Assembly: GCF_902830275.1 (NCBI RefSeq)
Contig: NZ_CADESW010000006.1
Location: forward strand, 124,001 to 188,000
Direction: 5' to 3'
Origin: Burkholderia stagnalis
Lineage (GTDB): Bacteria > Pseudomonadota > Gammaproteobacteria > Burkholderiales > Burkholderiaceae
DNA: 64,000 nt
In this document: positions 8,247-16,815 of the stretch, piece by piece
Position numbering within the stretch: position 1 is the first letter of the stretch
How the letters are laid out: each line of letters begins with the position of its first letter
Made by a program: the position numbers and the translations under genes
Notes under the pieces: model-generated
Seen by the model: only the letters and a program-made list of their open reading frames with translations
Told to the model about the DNA's origin: nothing
The model's database searches: none

Positions 8247-8924
8247 TTACTTCGCCGGCTTCAGCGCGCCGGTGTCGACCTGGTCGACGAGATGGTTGAC
8301 GGCCTCCTGGATCGCGAGGTCGAGCACCTTGCCGTTCAGCGTCGAGTCGTAGCTCGCGGTACCGCCGAAGCCGATGATCTCGCGGTTGGACAGGCTGAAT
8401 TCGCCCGCGCCCTGGCTCGATGCGATCACTTCCGACGTGGTCGTGTCGACGATGTTCAGGTTGACCTTCGCGTACGCGACCTGCGTCTTGCCGCTGCCGA
8501 GGATGCCGAACAGCTGGTGATCGCCGACTTCCTTGCGGCCGAACTCGGTCACGTCGCCCGTCACCACGTAGTTCGCGCCCTTCACCGCCTGCGCCTTCTT
8601 CATGAAGCCGGCTTCCTGCTTGATCTCGTCGAGGTTCTCGCGGTCGAGCACGTTGAAGCGGCGGCTCTGCTGCAGGCGCGTGACGAGGATCGTCTTCGCC
8701 TGGCCGCCGAGGCGGTCGATGCCGTCCGAGAAGATGCCGCGCATGTAGCTCGAGCGGTTGTCGAACTTGCCGACCGCGATCGCGACCGGTTTGCCCGCAT
8801 ACGGCTTCTGCGCGCTGCTGACGGCGGGCACGTCGAGCGTGCGCGACGATTCGGTCGCGCAACCCGACAGCGCCGCGACGACGGCCGCGGCGACGAGGAC
8901 ATGGCGTCGAGTCTGGATGTTCAC
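8247..8924 (-). CDS. CsgG/HfaB family outer-membrane lipoprotein
   Basis: 225 aa. Lipoprotein signal with AALSGC, Cys22 lipidated, followed by the CsgG domain (KPVAIAVGKFDNRSSY, ILVTRLQQSRRFNVLDREN, ANYVVTGDVTEFG). CsgG and HfaB form the outer-membrane pore for curli or holdfast proteins. I chose the GTG at 8924 because AAGGAGA stands 6-7 nt upstream. A longer frame to 9008 lacks such a site and would bury the lipoprotein signal. No curlin-like subunit (CsgA/B), CsgE or CsgF is visible nearby, so the exported or anchored partner is unknown. First gene of the three-gene operon. Confidence 0.87.
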   Translation of the reverse strand: MNIQTRRHVLVAAAVVAALSGCATESSRTLDVPAVSSAQKPYAGKPVAIAVGKFDNRSSYMRGIFSDGIDRLGGQAKTILVTRLQQSRRFNVLDRENLDEIKQEAGFMKKAQAVKGANYVVTGDVTEFGRKEVGDHQLFGILGSGKTQVAYAKVNLNIVDTTTSEVIASSQGAGEFSLSNREIIGFGGTASYDSTLNGKVLDLAIQEAVNHLVDQVDTGALKPAK

Positions 8925-9522
8925 TGCTGATCTCCTTGCGTGGAAAGAATGCCCGTGGCGGGCGCGCCGGCGCGCGCACGAGCGTGACTTCAAGGCGGCG
9001 GCGCGCACGCGCGCGCCGATGCGTCGCTGGACGCGACGCGATCACGCAACGCGGCAGGCGTCGCCTTGGATGCTGTCAGGAAAATAAAAGCGGATGCGCG
9101 CGTGACGAGCGAGCCACGGCGAATGGCGGGCAGGCGGCGAAATCGTCACGATTCGCGCGCGGCGTGGTTACCCGATTGTTCTGATTGCTGCGCTGTTGAT
9201 CGCGCATGGTCGGCCCCGTTTCTGGTTTGGCGCGATGATAGCAAACGCGTTGCCGAACACGCCTTGTCGTGACTCGACCGGCGCACGGCATCCCGCATCC
9301 GCACATCATCGCGGTTGCGCGCGACGCCCCGCGGGAAGCGGGAAAGCGGGCGTCACGGCGATCCGCGAACCCGAACGACGCGGTTGGACCCTGCCGCCGT
9401 TCGGGAATATCAGGCATTCGCAAACGCACAGCCTGAATGCCGCCGTTCGGAACCTTGCATATCGTGATAACGGCACGCGGTTCGCATTCTGTAGGGCGCG
9501 CGGCGCGCGATCTCCGGCCCGG
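8925..9522. other. 598-bp intergenic region, no gene seen
   Basis: Lies between the gor stop and the start of the CsgG operon, both leftward. Frames that cross it have no SD site and no recognisable protein. It must hold the promoter of the CsgG operon. A leftward TATCAT at 9235-9240 is the best -10-like hexamer, but no convincing -35 faces it. Confidence 0.4.
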
Positions 9523-10878
9523 TCAGTCCGCCGCCTTCTGCCGCATCGTGACGAACTCCTCGGCCGCGGTCGGATGAATGCCGATCGTGTCGTCGAACTG
9601 CGCCTTGGTCGCCCCCGCGCGTATCGCGATCGCGATGCCCTGGATGATTTCGCCCGCGTCGCGCCCGACCATGTGCGCGCCGACCACCCGCTGGCTGTCG
9701 CGCGCGACGACGAGCTTCATCAGCGTGCGCTCGTCGCGGCCGGACAGCGTGTGGCGCAGCGCCTTGAACGACGTGCGGTAGATGTCGACCGCGCCGTGCA
9801 CGTCGCGCGCCCGCGCTTCGGTGAGGCCGACCGTCGCGACTTCCGGCTGGCTGAACACGGCCGACGGCACCCATTCGTGATCGGCCGCCGCGCGCCGTCC
9901 GCCGAACAGCGTCATCGCGAGCAGGCCGCCGTCGCGCGTGGCGACCGGCGTGAGCTGCGGCCTCGACGTCACGTCGCCGATCGCGTGGATCGACGCGACC
10001 GACGTCGCCGAGTACGCATCGACCGCGATCGCGCCGCGCGCATCGAGCGCGACGCCGGCCGCGTCGAGCCCGAGGCCCTCGACGTTCGGCACGCGGCCGG
10101 TGGCATAGAGCACCGCATCGAACGGCCCGTGCCGCGCATCGCCGGCGCGCAGCGTCAACGTGCCGTCGGCGGCGCGCTCGATCGCGTCGAGCGCGGCGCC
10201 CGTGTGAATCGTCACGCCCTGCTTCGTCATTTCGTCGGACAGGAACTGCCGGACGTCGTCGTCGAACCCGCGCAGGATCCGCTCGCCGCGATAGAACAGC
10301 TCGGTGTGGCTGCCGAGCCCGTTGAAGATGCCCGCGAACTCGACCGCGATATAGCCGCCGCCGACCACCGCGACCCGCGCGGGCAGCGCGGCGAGCGACA
10401 GCGCCTCGCGCGACGTGATCGCATGCTCGATGCCGGGCAGCGGCGGCAGCGACGGGCGCGAGCCGGTCGCGATCGCGATGTGGCGCGCGCGGATGCGGCG
10501 CTCGCCCACCGCGACGGTGTGCGCATCGACGAGCGTCGCGCGCCCGGCGTGCATCTCGACGCCCGACTGGCGCAGCAGGTTCACGTAGATGCCGCTCAGC
10601 CGGTTGATCTCGCGATCCTTCGCGTCGATCAGCGCTGGCCAGTCGAGCGCGCCCGCGCCGAAGGTCCAGCCGAAGCCGCGCGCGTCCTCCACCTCGTGCG
10701 GGTAATGCGACGCGTAGACGAGCAGTTTCTTCGGAATGCAGCCGCGCAGCACGCAGGTGCCGCCGATCTGCTCTTCCTCCGCAATGCCCACGCGCGCGCC
10801 GTATGACGCCGACACCCGGGCGAGCCGGACGCCGCCCGAGCCGGCGCCGATGACGAACAGGTCGTAGTCGAATTCCAT
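9523..10878 (-). CDS. gor: Glutathione reductase
   Basis: 451-aa flavoprotein disulfide reductase that regenerates GSH from GSSG with NADPH in the cytoplasm. FAD-binding GAGSGG is at residues 11-16, and the redox-active disulfide is GTCVLRGCIPKK (Cys42, Cys47). A second nucleotide-binding fold begins at VVGGGYIAVEF, and the C-terminal catalytic HPTAAEEF is intact. The GGTCVLRGCIPKK form is typical of glutathione reductases rather than lipoamide dehydrogenases (GGTCLNVGCIPSK). Single-gene unit: the next upstream gene ends 240 bp away behind its own terminator. Confidence 0.93.
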   Translation of the reverse strand: MEFDYDLFVIGAGSGGVRLARVSASYGARVGIAEEEQIGGTCVLRGCIPKKLLVYASHYPHEVEDARGFGWTFGAGALDWPALIDAKDREINRLSGIYVNLLRQSGVEMHAGRATLVDAHTVAVGERRIRARHIAIATGSRPSLPPLPGIEHAITSREALSLAALPARVAVVGGGYIAVEFAGIFNGLGSHTELFYRGERILRGFDDDVRQFLSDEMTKQGVTIHTGAALDAIERAADGTLTLRAGDARHGPFDAVLYATGRVPNVEGLGLDAAGVALDARGAIAVDAYSATSVASIHAIGDVTSRPQLTPVATRDGGLLAMTLFGGRRAAADHEWVPSAVFSQPEVATVGLTEARARDVHGAVDIYRTSFKALRHTLSGRDERTLMKLVVARDSQRVVGAHMVGRDAGEIIQGIAIAIRAGATKAQFDDTIGIHPTAAEEFVTMRQKAAD

Positions 10879-10952
10879 CGCATACCCTCATCGCAGTTCG
10901 GATGACGGCACGATAGCAAGATTCCGGTTTCCTTGCGGCGCGCGGCGCGCGC

Positions 10953-10987
10953 GCAAAAAAAAACGGCGAGAGACATTGTCTCTCGCC
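10953..10987 (-). terminator. Rho-independent terminator of the 74-aa gene
   Basis: Perfect 10-bp stem GGCGAGAGAC / GTCTCTCGCC (10965-10987) with a 3-nt loop. Read leftward it is followed by a run of nine T (A-run at 10955-10963). It lies about 135 nt downstream of the small leftward gene. Confidence 0.85.
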
Positions 10988-11121
10988 TGTCAAACCCGCT
11001 GCCGGGTGAGCCATGCGTCACCGATCGACCGCATGCCCGGCATGCCGGCTGCGCGGCGCCGGCCCGCTCGCCTGCGCGGCATGCGCGGCATGCGCAGGCG
11101 TGGCGCGGCCGGCCGCCATGC

Positions 11122-11346
11122 TCATGCCTGCGACGTGTCGCCGTCGCTGGCCTGCGTATCGTCCGCCGCTTCCTCGGGCTTCTCTTCCTTCTTCTCGAGC
11201 ATGTTTTCGAGCGCTTCCGCGCCCTTGAAGCCCGCGACGGCCGCGGCCGCCTTCGTCAGCAGGCCCGCATCCGGGTCGACTTTCTCGGCTGCCTCGACGG
11301 CCGCGACGGCGCCCGCGATTTCGCCAACGGTGTTCAGGATACCCAT
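11122..11346 (-). CDS. Small acidic protein of unknown function
   Basis: 74 aa, unrecognised. The first half is Ala/Gly-rich and amphipathic (GILNTVGEIAGAVAAVEAAEK, then GLLTKAAAAVAGFKGAEALENML); the tail is acidic and disordered (EKKEEKPEEAADDTQ). No signal peptide or Cys. AAAGGGG at 11353-11359 stands 6 nt before the ATG at 11346 but directly abuts an ATG at 11352, so 11346 is the likely start. The good SD site and a dedicated terminator downstream argue that this is a real, separately expressed gene. It could be a small helical membrane-associating or stress protein; no function can be assigned. Confidence 0.7.
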   Translation of the reverse strand: MGILNTVGEIAGAVAAVEAAEKVDPDAGLLTKAAAAVAGFKGAEALENMLEKKEEKPEEAADDTQASDGDTSQA

Positions 11347-11612
11347 CGTCATCCCCTTTCAACGTGAATCGTGAGGCACATCGTCCCACGAAGAAAAACC
11401 GGCGGACAGCGCTTGTCATCACCGGATACACAATTTACGGACCGGCCCGGTCGCGCGCATCGCGCGTGTCGGGCAACCCACGCAGATTAGCGGAACGGGT
11501 TCGCGCGTACTGTGAAACTATGTTCGGGAATGCCGACGAACGGCTTACGTGCTGCGCGTCGCGCTATGTAGCGCGCGCTGTATAGTCGCGCACGCTTATG
11601 ACGCCGCGTGCA

Positions 11613-11642
11613 CAAACAAAAAGAGGCTCCCGCAGGAGCCTC
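11613..11642 (-). terminator. Rho-independent terminator of the porin gene
   Basis: 8-bp stem GAGGCTCC / GGAGCCTC (11623-11642) with a CGCA loop. Leftward it is followed by TTTTTGTTTGTG. Starts about 47 nt after the porin stop codon. Confidence 0.85.
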
Positions 11643-11688
11643 GTCGCGCTCGTCGCGCGCCGGGCTTCGCACCGGCGCGGACGGTTCG

Positions 11689-12810
11689 TCAGAAGATATT
11701 GCGCAGACCGATCGCGATACCCGTCTGGTTGCTGCGGCCCGGCAGCTGGACGTTGGCCGCGCCGTTCGTCTTGTTGAAGTCGACGGTGCCGTAGACTTCC
11801 GTGCGCTTGCTCAGTGCGTACTCGGCGATGCCGACGATCGCATAGCGGTTGCCGCTCGCGAGCGTGCCGTTCGCGGTCATCGCGTTGCGCATGTGGTCGT
11901 AGTAGAACGCGCCCGTCAGCGTCAGCGGCGCGCTCACCTGCCAGCTCACGCCGGCGAACGGACCGTCGTCGATACGGCCGGTGCCCTGCGCGACCGTGAT
12001 CTTCTGCTGCGCGAGCAGGCCGTCGACGAAGCCCGTATCGTCCTTCGAACGCAGGTAGCCCGCGTAGACCTTCACCTTGCTGAACGCGTAGACGACGTTC
12101 GCGTGATAGATCGTCTGCTTTTTCGCCGAGTTGTTGCTGTTCTGCTGCGCGCCGGCCGCGATGCTGAGCGGGCCCATCACGTACGACAGCGAGAAGCCCC
12201 AGCCATTGCCCTTGCCGAGCGAGCCGGGGATCTGGCCGGAGAAGCCGGTCGACGTGGCATCCGTGTAGTTGATGCCCGTCGAGTACATCGCGGTTGCGGT
12301 CAGGCCGTTGAACGTGCCCGTGTACTTGATCTGGTTGTCCGCGTACAGCCCGCCGCCGAGCGCCACCGGCAGCCACGCGTTCTCGAGGTAGTTACCGACG
12401 GTCAGCGGATCGTAGGTGTCCGACAGCAGGTCGAACAGCGGCGTCTTCTGGCGGCCGAGGGTCACGGTGCCGTACGGGCTCGACAGGCCGACGTACGCAG
12501 CGCGGTTGAACATGCGGTGGCTGTCCGCGAACGCGCCGTTCTGCAGGTTCACGCCGCTCTCGAGCTTGAACAGCGCCTTCAGCCCGCTGCCGAGGTCTTC
12601 CGTGCCGTAGATGCCGAAGCGGCTGTTGGTGATCGCGCCGTTCGACATCGCCAGCAGGCCGTCGTTGTTGGCGTTCGCGTTGGTCAGGTAGCGGACGCTG
12701 ACGTCGGCCACGCCCCAGAGCGTGACGGAGCTTTGTGCTGCCGCGTATTGGCTGGCGAATGCCAGGATGGCGCCCCCTGCGATTGCTGCGAGTCTGGTGG
12801 TCTGCTTCAT
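11689..12810 (-). CDS. Gram-negative general porin (OmpC/Omp38-like)
   Basis: 373-aa trimeric outer-membrane porin of the beta-proteobacterial type. Signal peptide residues 1-25 (cleavage AAA|QS), mature start QSSVTLWGVADVSVRY, the typical SRFGIYGTEDLGSGLKALF strand pair, a LGRQKTPLFDL loop-3 region, and the terminal Phe of GLRNIF for barrel insertion. I chose the ATG at 12810 because it starts the signal peptide; the frame runs open to 12894 without support. It stands alone, with its own terminator downstream and a leftward TATGAT -10 hexamer about 100 bp upstream. Confidence 0.92.
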   Translation of the reverse strand: MKQTTRLAAIAGGAILAFASQYAAAQSSVTLWGVADVSVRYLTNANANNDGLLAMSNGAITNSRFGIYGTEDLGSGLKALFKLESGVNLQNGAFADSHRMFNRAAYVGLSSPYGTVTLGRQKTPLFDLLSDTYDPLTVGNYLENAWLPVALGGGLYADNQIKYTGTFNGLTATAMYSTGINYTDATSTGFSGQIPGSLGKGNGWGFSLSYVMGPLSIAAGAQQNSNNSAKKQTIYHANVVYAFSKVKVYAGYLRSKDDTGFVDGLLAQQKITVAQGTGRIDDGPFAGVSWQVSAPLTLTGAFYYDHMRNAMTANGTLASGNRYAIVGIAEYALSKRTEVYGTVDFNKTNGAANVQLPGRSNQTGIAIGLRNIF

Positions 12811-12908
12811 GAGCGATCCCAAATTTGTTGGTGTCTCCGTACATGGCCGGCTGCGCGCGCAGCCGGGTGACGGTCGCGCGCACTCTTGGCGCACGCGACG
12901 TGGCCAGA

Positions 12909-12936
12909 ATCATAAGACGACTACGAATCTCGAAAG
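12909..12936 (-). promoter_or_regulatory. Candidate porin promoter
   Basis: Leftward TATGAT (12909-12914), five of six matches to the -10 consensus, inside the only AT-rich patch (about 12905-12950) of a 400-bp gap. The facing -35 (TTTCGA/CTTTCG near 12931-12936) is weak. The implied leader is about 90 nt. Confidence 0.4.
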
Positions 12937-12950
12937 AAATTGAAATGCGC

Positions 12951-13210
12951 CGCAACCGCGCGATTGTCGTCAGCACACAACGCCCGGCTTGCGCGACGGG
13001 CGGGCCATTCCGCAGGAAACTGGCGCGATGCGGGCGGGCGGAGGGAGATCGACGAGGGGTAAGAGGAGATGCGGTTGGTGCGGCGCAGCAGACGCGCGGC
13101 GAGATCGTGAGCGCGACGGCAGGCCAACGACACGGCGATCTGACCGACGCGGACCGGTTCCACACCGGCAGTGGATCGCGCCGCAGCATGGAACCGCCCG
13201 CGCTTCGCCG
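12951..13210. other. Rest of the gap upstream of the porin gene
   Basis: Together with 12811-12950 this is a 400-bp gap. Apart from the candidate porin promoter I see no gene, hairpin with U-tract, or repeat in it. Overlapping long frames on both strands are the usual high-GC shadows. Confidence 0.4.
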
Positions 13211-13912
13211 TCAGCCGGCTTCGCCCGCTTCCGCTTCCGCCCCCGCGCGCCGCCACGCCCGCCGCACGATTTCGCCGAACGCGCCCGCGAGCAGCAGCAC
13301 CGCGCCCCACAGCGCAACATCCGGCATGATCCGCGTGACGAACCCGCCCGTCACCGCGCCCGCGAGAAAGCAGAAGCTGATCGTCGCGAGCAGCGCCGAA
13401 TCGTGCAGCGCGCCGGCGTCATAGCGCGGAATCAGCCCGACGAACAGCTTCTGCGCGGCGCGCCGCAGGTTGCCGGTCGTCATCACCGACGTATAGGACA
13501 GCTCCTCGAGATGCGTGAACGACAGCGTCTGCAGCGTCGCGACGAACGAGATGCCGGGAATCAGCCACGCACTCGACGCGCCGACGAGGCCGCTCGCCGC
13601 GATGCCGAGGAACGCGATCTCGACGATCAGGCTCGCGAACGCGGTATGCCGCATCCAGCCGCGCTGCGCGGCGAGGCCGAGCAGGTGCGCGACGAACACC
13701 GCGATCGTGAAGCCGGCCAGCGGCGGCACATGATGCAGCGCAGCAGCCCACTCGCCGGCCGACAGGTTGATGCCGAGCAGCGCGACGTTGCCCGTCATCG
13801 TGTTCGCGAACACGTGGCCGTGGCCGACGTAGGTGTACGCATCGAGATAGCCGCCGGACAGCGTGAGCAGCGCGGCGACCGTGAGATTGCGGCTGGCGCC
13901 GTCGAGATCCAT
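13211..13912 (-). CDS. DUF1275 (YoaK-like) membrane protein
   Basis: 233-aa inner-membrane protein with six to seven hydrophobic segments. The family signature is plain: LTLSGGYLDAYTYVGHGHVFANTMTGN near the N-terminus and SYTSVMTTGNLRRAAQK in the second half. Family members are uncharacterised and widespread. The gene starts 36 bp after the end of yjdM on the same strand, so the two may be co-transcribed, with no obvious functional link. Confidence 0.85.
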   Translation of the reverse strand: MDLDGASRNLTVAALLTLSGGYLDAYTYVGHGHVFANTMTGNVALLGINLSAGEWAAALHHVPPLAGFTIAVFVAHLLGLAAQRGWMRHTAFASLIVEIAFLGIAASGLVGASSAWLIPGISFVATLQTLSFTHLEELSYTSVMTTGNLRRAAQKLFVGLIPRYDAGALHDSALLATISFCFLAGAVTGGFVTRIMPDVALWGAVLLLAGAFGEIVRRAWRRAGAEAEAGEAG

Positions 13913-13947
13913 CGATCCTCCCGTGATGGGGTGTGCGGCGGCGATGC

Positions 13948-14289
13948 TCAGTTCTTCTTCAGGTAGCAGGCCTTCAGCATCACGCTCATCCCGTCGACCT
14001 TGCAGTCGACTTCGTGATCGCCGCCGACGAGGCGGATGCTCTTCACCTTGGTGCCCATCTTCAGCGTGATCGACGAGCCCTTCAGCTTCAGGTCCTTGAT
14101 CAGCACGACCGAATCGCCGTCGGCGAGCACGTTGCCGTTCGCGTCGCGCACGACGCGCGCGGCGTCGTCATCGGCGGGCGCCGCGGCGGCGCTCGACCAT
14201 TCGTGCCCGCAGTCGGCGCAAACATAGTGCTCGCCGTCGGGGTACGTGTTTTCCATCGCGCATTGCGGACAGGCGGGAATCGTCGACAT
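13948..14289 (-). CDS. yjdM: Zinc-ribbon protein YjdM (formerly PhnA)
   Basis: 113 aa. An N-terminal zinc ribbon has two CXXC pairs (CPQC at 7-10, CADC at 24-27). The conserved C-terminal YjdM domain reads DSVVLIKDLKLKGSS and then KSIRLVGGDHEVDCKVDGMSVMLKA. It was once named PhnA but is not phosphonoacetate hydrolase. The biochemical role is unclear; it is small, soluble and cytoplasmic. A short Ala/Asp-rich linker (about residues 34-43) separates the two parts. Confidence 0.88.
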   Translation of the reverse strand: MSTIPACPQCAMENTYPDGEHYVCADCGHEWSSAAAAPADDDAARVVRDANGNVLADGDSVVLIKDLKLKGSSITLKMGTKVKSIRLVGGDHEVDCKVDGMSVMLKACYLKKN

Positions 14290-14420
14290 GATGCTGGGCC
14301 CTGCTGATTGAAACCCGGCAGTATACCGGCGCGTTCCGCCGCACCGCGCCGCCGTGCCTCAACGAGCCGTCGAACGACACGCGCGAAGTGCTCCCCGCGC
14401 GACACCGCCGTGCCGCGCGC

Positions 14421-14948
14421 TCACTGCCCGACGCCCGCCAGCCCGACCAGCGCGCCGCCCGCGAGCAGCCACAGCGGATGGATACGCGTGCGATACGCGA
14501 GCACCGCGCACGCGGCGGTGATGCCCCACTGGATCGCCAGGTGATTCGACGCCTCGGCGATCAGCACCGCGCTCGCCGCGACGAGGCCCGCGGTGACGGG
14601 CATCAGCCCCTGCTGCACGTAGCGGCGCCACGGCCGGTTCCGGAAGCGCTCCCACGCGTGCAGCGCGAGCACGGTGACGACCGACGACGGCCCGAACTTC
14701 GCGAGCGTCGCGACCAGCAGGCCCGGCCAGCCGGCCACGTGCCAGCCGACCAGCGACACGATCATCATGTTCGGCCCGGGCGCGGCCTGCGCCAGCGCGA
14801 ACAGCGCGGTGAACTCCGACGCGCTCATCCAGTGATGCACGTCGACCACCTGCCGCTGCATCTCCGGCAGGATCGTATTGCCGCCGCCGAACGCGAGCAG
14901 CGACAGCTGGGCGAAGATGGTCGCGAGCGCGAGCAGCGTATCGTTCAT
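14421..14948 (-). CDS. chrA: Chromate transporter, second half-size subunit
   Basis: 175-aa inner-membrane protein of the CHR family: SLLAFGGGNTILPEMQRQVV near the start, APGPNMMIVSLVGWHVAG in the middle, then three hydrophobic stretches. Half-size CHR proteins act in pairs in place of the fused ChrA, exporting chromate or taking part in anion exchange. Its ATG overlaps the stop of the other half in an ATGA junction, so the two are translationally coupled. The natural substrate in this organism is not certain. Confidence 0.87.
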   Translation of the reverse strand: MNDTLLALATIFAQLSLLAFGGGNTILPEMQRQVVDVHHWMSASEFTALFALAQAAPGPNMMIVSLVGWHVAGWPGLLVATLAKFGPSSVVTVLALHAWERFRNRPWRRYVQQGLMPVTAGLVAASAVLIAEASNHLAIQWGITAACAVLAYRTRIHPLWLLAGGALVGLAGVGQ

Positions 14949-15592
14949 CGCGCGCCTCCCTCGTCCGCGTTGCGCGAGTCGGCCGAAGGCGACGCCGGCC
15001 CCGCCGGCCCCGCCGGCACGACCGGCCCGGGGCCGCGCCGCGCGGCGAGCCAGATGCTGAACGGCGTCAGCACGAGCATCGTGGTGAGCAGCGGAATGCG
15101 CAGCACGGCGATCGCGACGAACGCCAGCGCCGCGATGCCCGCGGCCGCGCGCGCGTGCCGCAGCGGCTTCGCGACCTTCACCGCCATCGCGGCGAGCAGC
15201 CCGGCCGCGGCGGCCGACAGCCCGGCGAACAGGTGCCGCACGGCCGGCTCGTGCTGGGTCTTCGCGTACAGCACGCCGAGCGCGACGACGACGAGCGTCG
15301 GCCCCGCGATCAGCCCGAGAATGCCGGCCAGCGCGCCCGGCACGCCGCGAAAGCGCATGCCGACCGCGACCGACAGGTTGATCACGTTGCCGCCGGGCAG
15401 GAACTGGCACAGGCCGAGCAGATCGGTGAATTCGTCGGCGGAGAGCCACTTGCGCTCCTCGACGATCGTGCGCCGCGCGAACGGCAGCGCGCCGCCGAAC
15501 GACATGAGGCCAAGGGACAGGAAGCCGGTGAACAGCTCGGCCAGGCCGATGCTGCGCGGCGCGCCGGCAGGCGGCGGGGAGACGGATTGCAT
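14945..15592 (-). CDS. chrA: Chromate transporter, first half-size subunit
   Basis: 215-aa CHR-family membrane protein. The N-terminal motif FLSLGLMSFGGALPFARR and the loop GLCQFLPGGNVINLSVAVG are diagnostic of the N-terminal half type. About five to six hydrophobic segments follow, then a short Pro/Ala-rich cytoplasmic tail (about residues 188-205). First gene of a two-gene operon transcribed away from a LysR regulator. The 96-bp divergent spacer contains a perfect palindrome, so regulation by that LysR protein is likely. Confidence 0.87.
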   Translation of the reverse strand: MQSVSPPPAGAPRSIGLAELFTGFLSLGLMSFGGALPFARRTIVEERKWLSADEFTDLLGLCQFLPGGNVINLSVAVGMRFRGVPGALAGILGLIAGPTLVVVALGVLYAKTQHEPAVRHLFAGLSAAAAGLLAAMAVKVAKPLRHARAAAGIAALAFVAIAVLRIPLLTTMLVLTPFSIWLAARRGPGPVVPAGPAGPASPSADSRNADEGGAR

Positions 15593-15666
15593 GGGAGTCC
15601 TCGTCAAACGGTAAGCCGAGGTTACCGCCGTCCGGGCCGCGGTCAAAACGATTTTATCGGCGTTCC

Positions 15667-15687
15667 CTTGTGATCTAGAATCACAAG
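15667..15687 (+). promoter_or_regulatory. Palindromic operator at the LysR start codon
   Basis: Perfect inverted repeat CTTGTGAT - 5 nt - ATCACAAG, containing a T-N11-A LysR box, in the 96-bp spacer between chrA and the LysR gene. It ends 1 nt before the LysR ATG at 15689, so protein bound here would cover the ribosome-binding region and probably the transcription start. Best explained as an autoregulatory site. Confidence 0.6.
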
Positions 15688-15688
15688 C

Positions 15689-16573
15689 ATGGCACGCGAT
15701 CTCCCGCCCTTTTCCGCGCTTCGGGCCTTTGAAGCCGCGGCACGACACGAAAGCTTCAGCGCCGCCGGCGACGAGCTGCATGTGACTCATGGTGCCATCA
15801 GCCGGCAGATCGCCGGGTTCGAGGCGTGGCTCGGCAGGCCGGTGTTCCACCGGATCGGCAAGCGCGTGAAGCTCACCGACGACGGCCGCCAGTATCTGGA
15901 CACGGTGCGCGCCGCGTTCGACAGCATCGCGCTCGCCACCGAGCGCCTGCGCCGCACCGGCGCCGCGCGCGTGCTGCGCATCAACGCGCTGCCGACCTTC
16001 GCGATGAAATGGCTGCTGCCGCGCCTGTCGCGCTTCCAGCGCGACGTGCCGAACGTGGAGCTGAAGCTGTCGACGTCGAACGCGCCGCTCGACACCCTCG
16101 ACGGCTTCGATGTCGCGATCCGCCGCGGCCCCGGGCACTGGCCGAACTGCGCGAGCGGCCGCTTCCTCGACGAAAGCGTGATCCCCGTCTGCAGCCCCGC
16201 GCTGCTCAAGCGCGCGCCGATCGCGCGCGCCGACGACCTGTCGCGGCACGTGCTGCTGCATTCGGATACGCGCCCGGAAGGCTGGCGCGACTGGTTCGCG
16301 GCCGCCGGCGTGGCGCCGAAGGGGCGCAAGCGCCAGTCGTTCGACCACTTCTATCTGGCGCTGCAGGCGGCGGTCGACGGGCTCGGCGTCGCGCTCGGCC
16401 CGCTGCCGCTGATCGACGACGAACTCGCGAGCGGCCGGCTCGTGATGCCGCTGCCGGGGCCGCGCATCGCGACCCGCAGCTACTGGTGGATCACGCCGCG
16501 CGAGCACGCGGACGAGCCGCTCGTCGCGCAGTTCTGCGCGTGGCTGGAGGCGCAGGCGAGCGCCGGCGGGTGA
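15689..16573 (+). CDS. LysR-family transcriptional regulator (GcvA-like)
   Basis: 294 aa. The N-terminal winged helix spans about residues 5-64, with the signature FSALRAFEAAARHESFSAAGDELHVTHGAISRQI. The C-terminal periplasmic-binding-like effector domain includes LRINALPTFAMKWLLPRL, typical of the GcvA/AmpR subgroup. It is divergent from the chrA pair and likely controls them and itself through the palindrome at 15667-15687. No Shine-Dalgarno site precedes the ATG, so the message may be leaderless or nearly so. The effector is unknown. The stop codon runs straight into a 12-bp minisatellite. Confidence 0.88.
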   Translation: MARDLPPFSALRAFEAAARHESFSAAGDELHVTHGAISRQIAGFEAWLGRPVFHRIGKRVKLTDDGRQYLDTVRAAFDSIALATERLRRTGAARVLRINALPTFAMKWLLPRLSRFQRDVPNVELKLSTSNAPLDTLDGFDVAIRRGPGHWPNCASGRFLDESVIPVCSPALLKRAPIARADDLSRHVLLHSDTRPEGWRDWFAAAGVAPKGRKRQSFDHFYLALQAAVDGLGVALGPLPLIDDELASGRLVMPLPGPRIATRSYWWITPREHADEPLVAQFCAWLEAQASAGG

Positions 16574-16574
16574 C

Positions 16575-16775
16575 GGGCTTCGAGGTGGGTTGCGAGGTGG
16601 GCTTCGCGGTGACTTCGAGGGGCTTCGAGGGGCTTCGAGGTGGGCTTCGGGGGCGGAGAGTGTGCCCTGGGCTTCGAGATGGGCTTCGAGATGGGCTTCG
16701 AGATGGGCTTCGAGCCGGGCTTCAAGATGGGCCTCAAGATGGGCTTCGAAGCCCGCTTCGAGCCGGGTCGCGAGC
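16575..16775. repeat. 12-bp minisatellite downstream of the LysR gene
   Basis: About 15 imperfect tandem units of consensus GGGCTTCGAGAT or GGGCTTCGAGGT, interrupted once near 16648-16670. Three perfect copies in a row occur at 16669-16704. It begins right after the LysR stop and ends about 40 bp before the permease stop, between convergent genes. Twelve bp is a whole number of codons, which explains the long open frames crossing it on both strands. Confidence 0.85.
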
Positions 16776-16815
16776 CGGCAGGCGGCGGCATGCCGCCCGC
16801 CGCCTGCGCCGGGCG

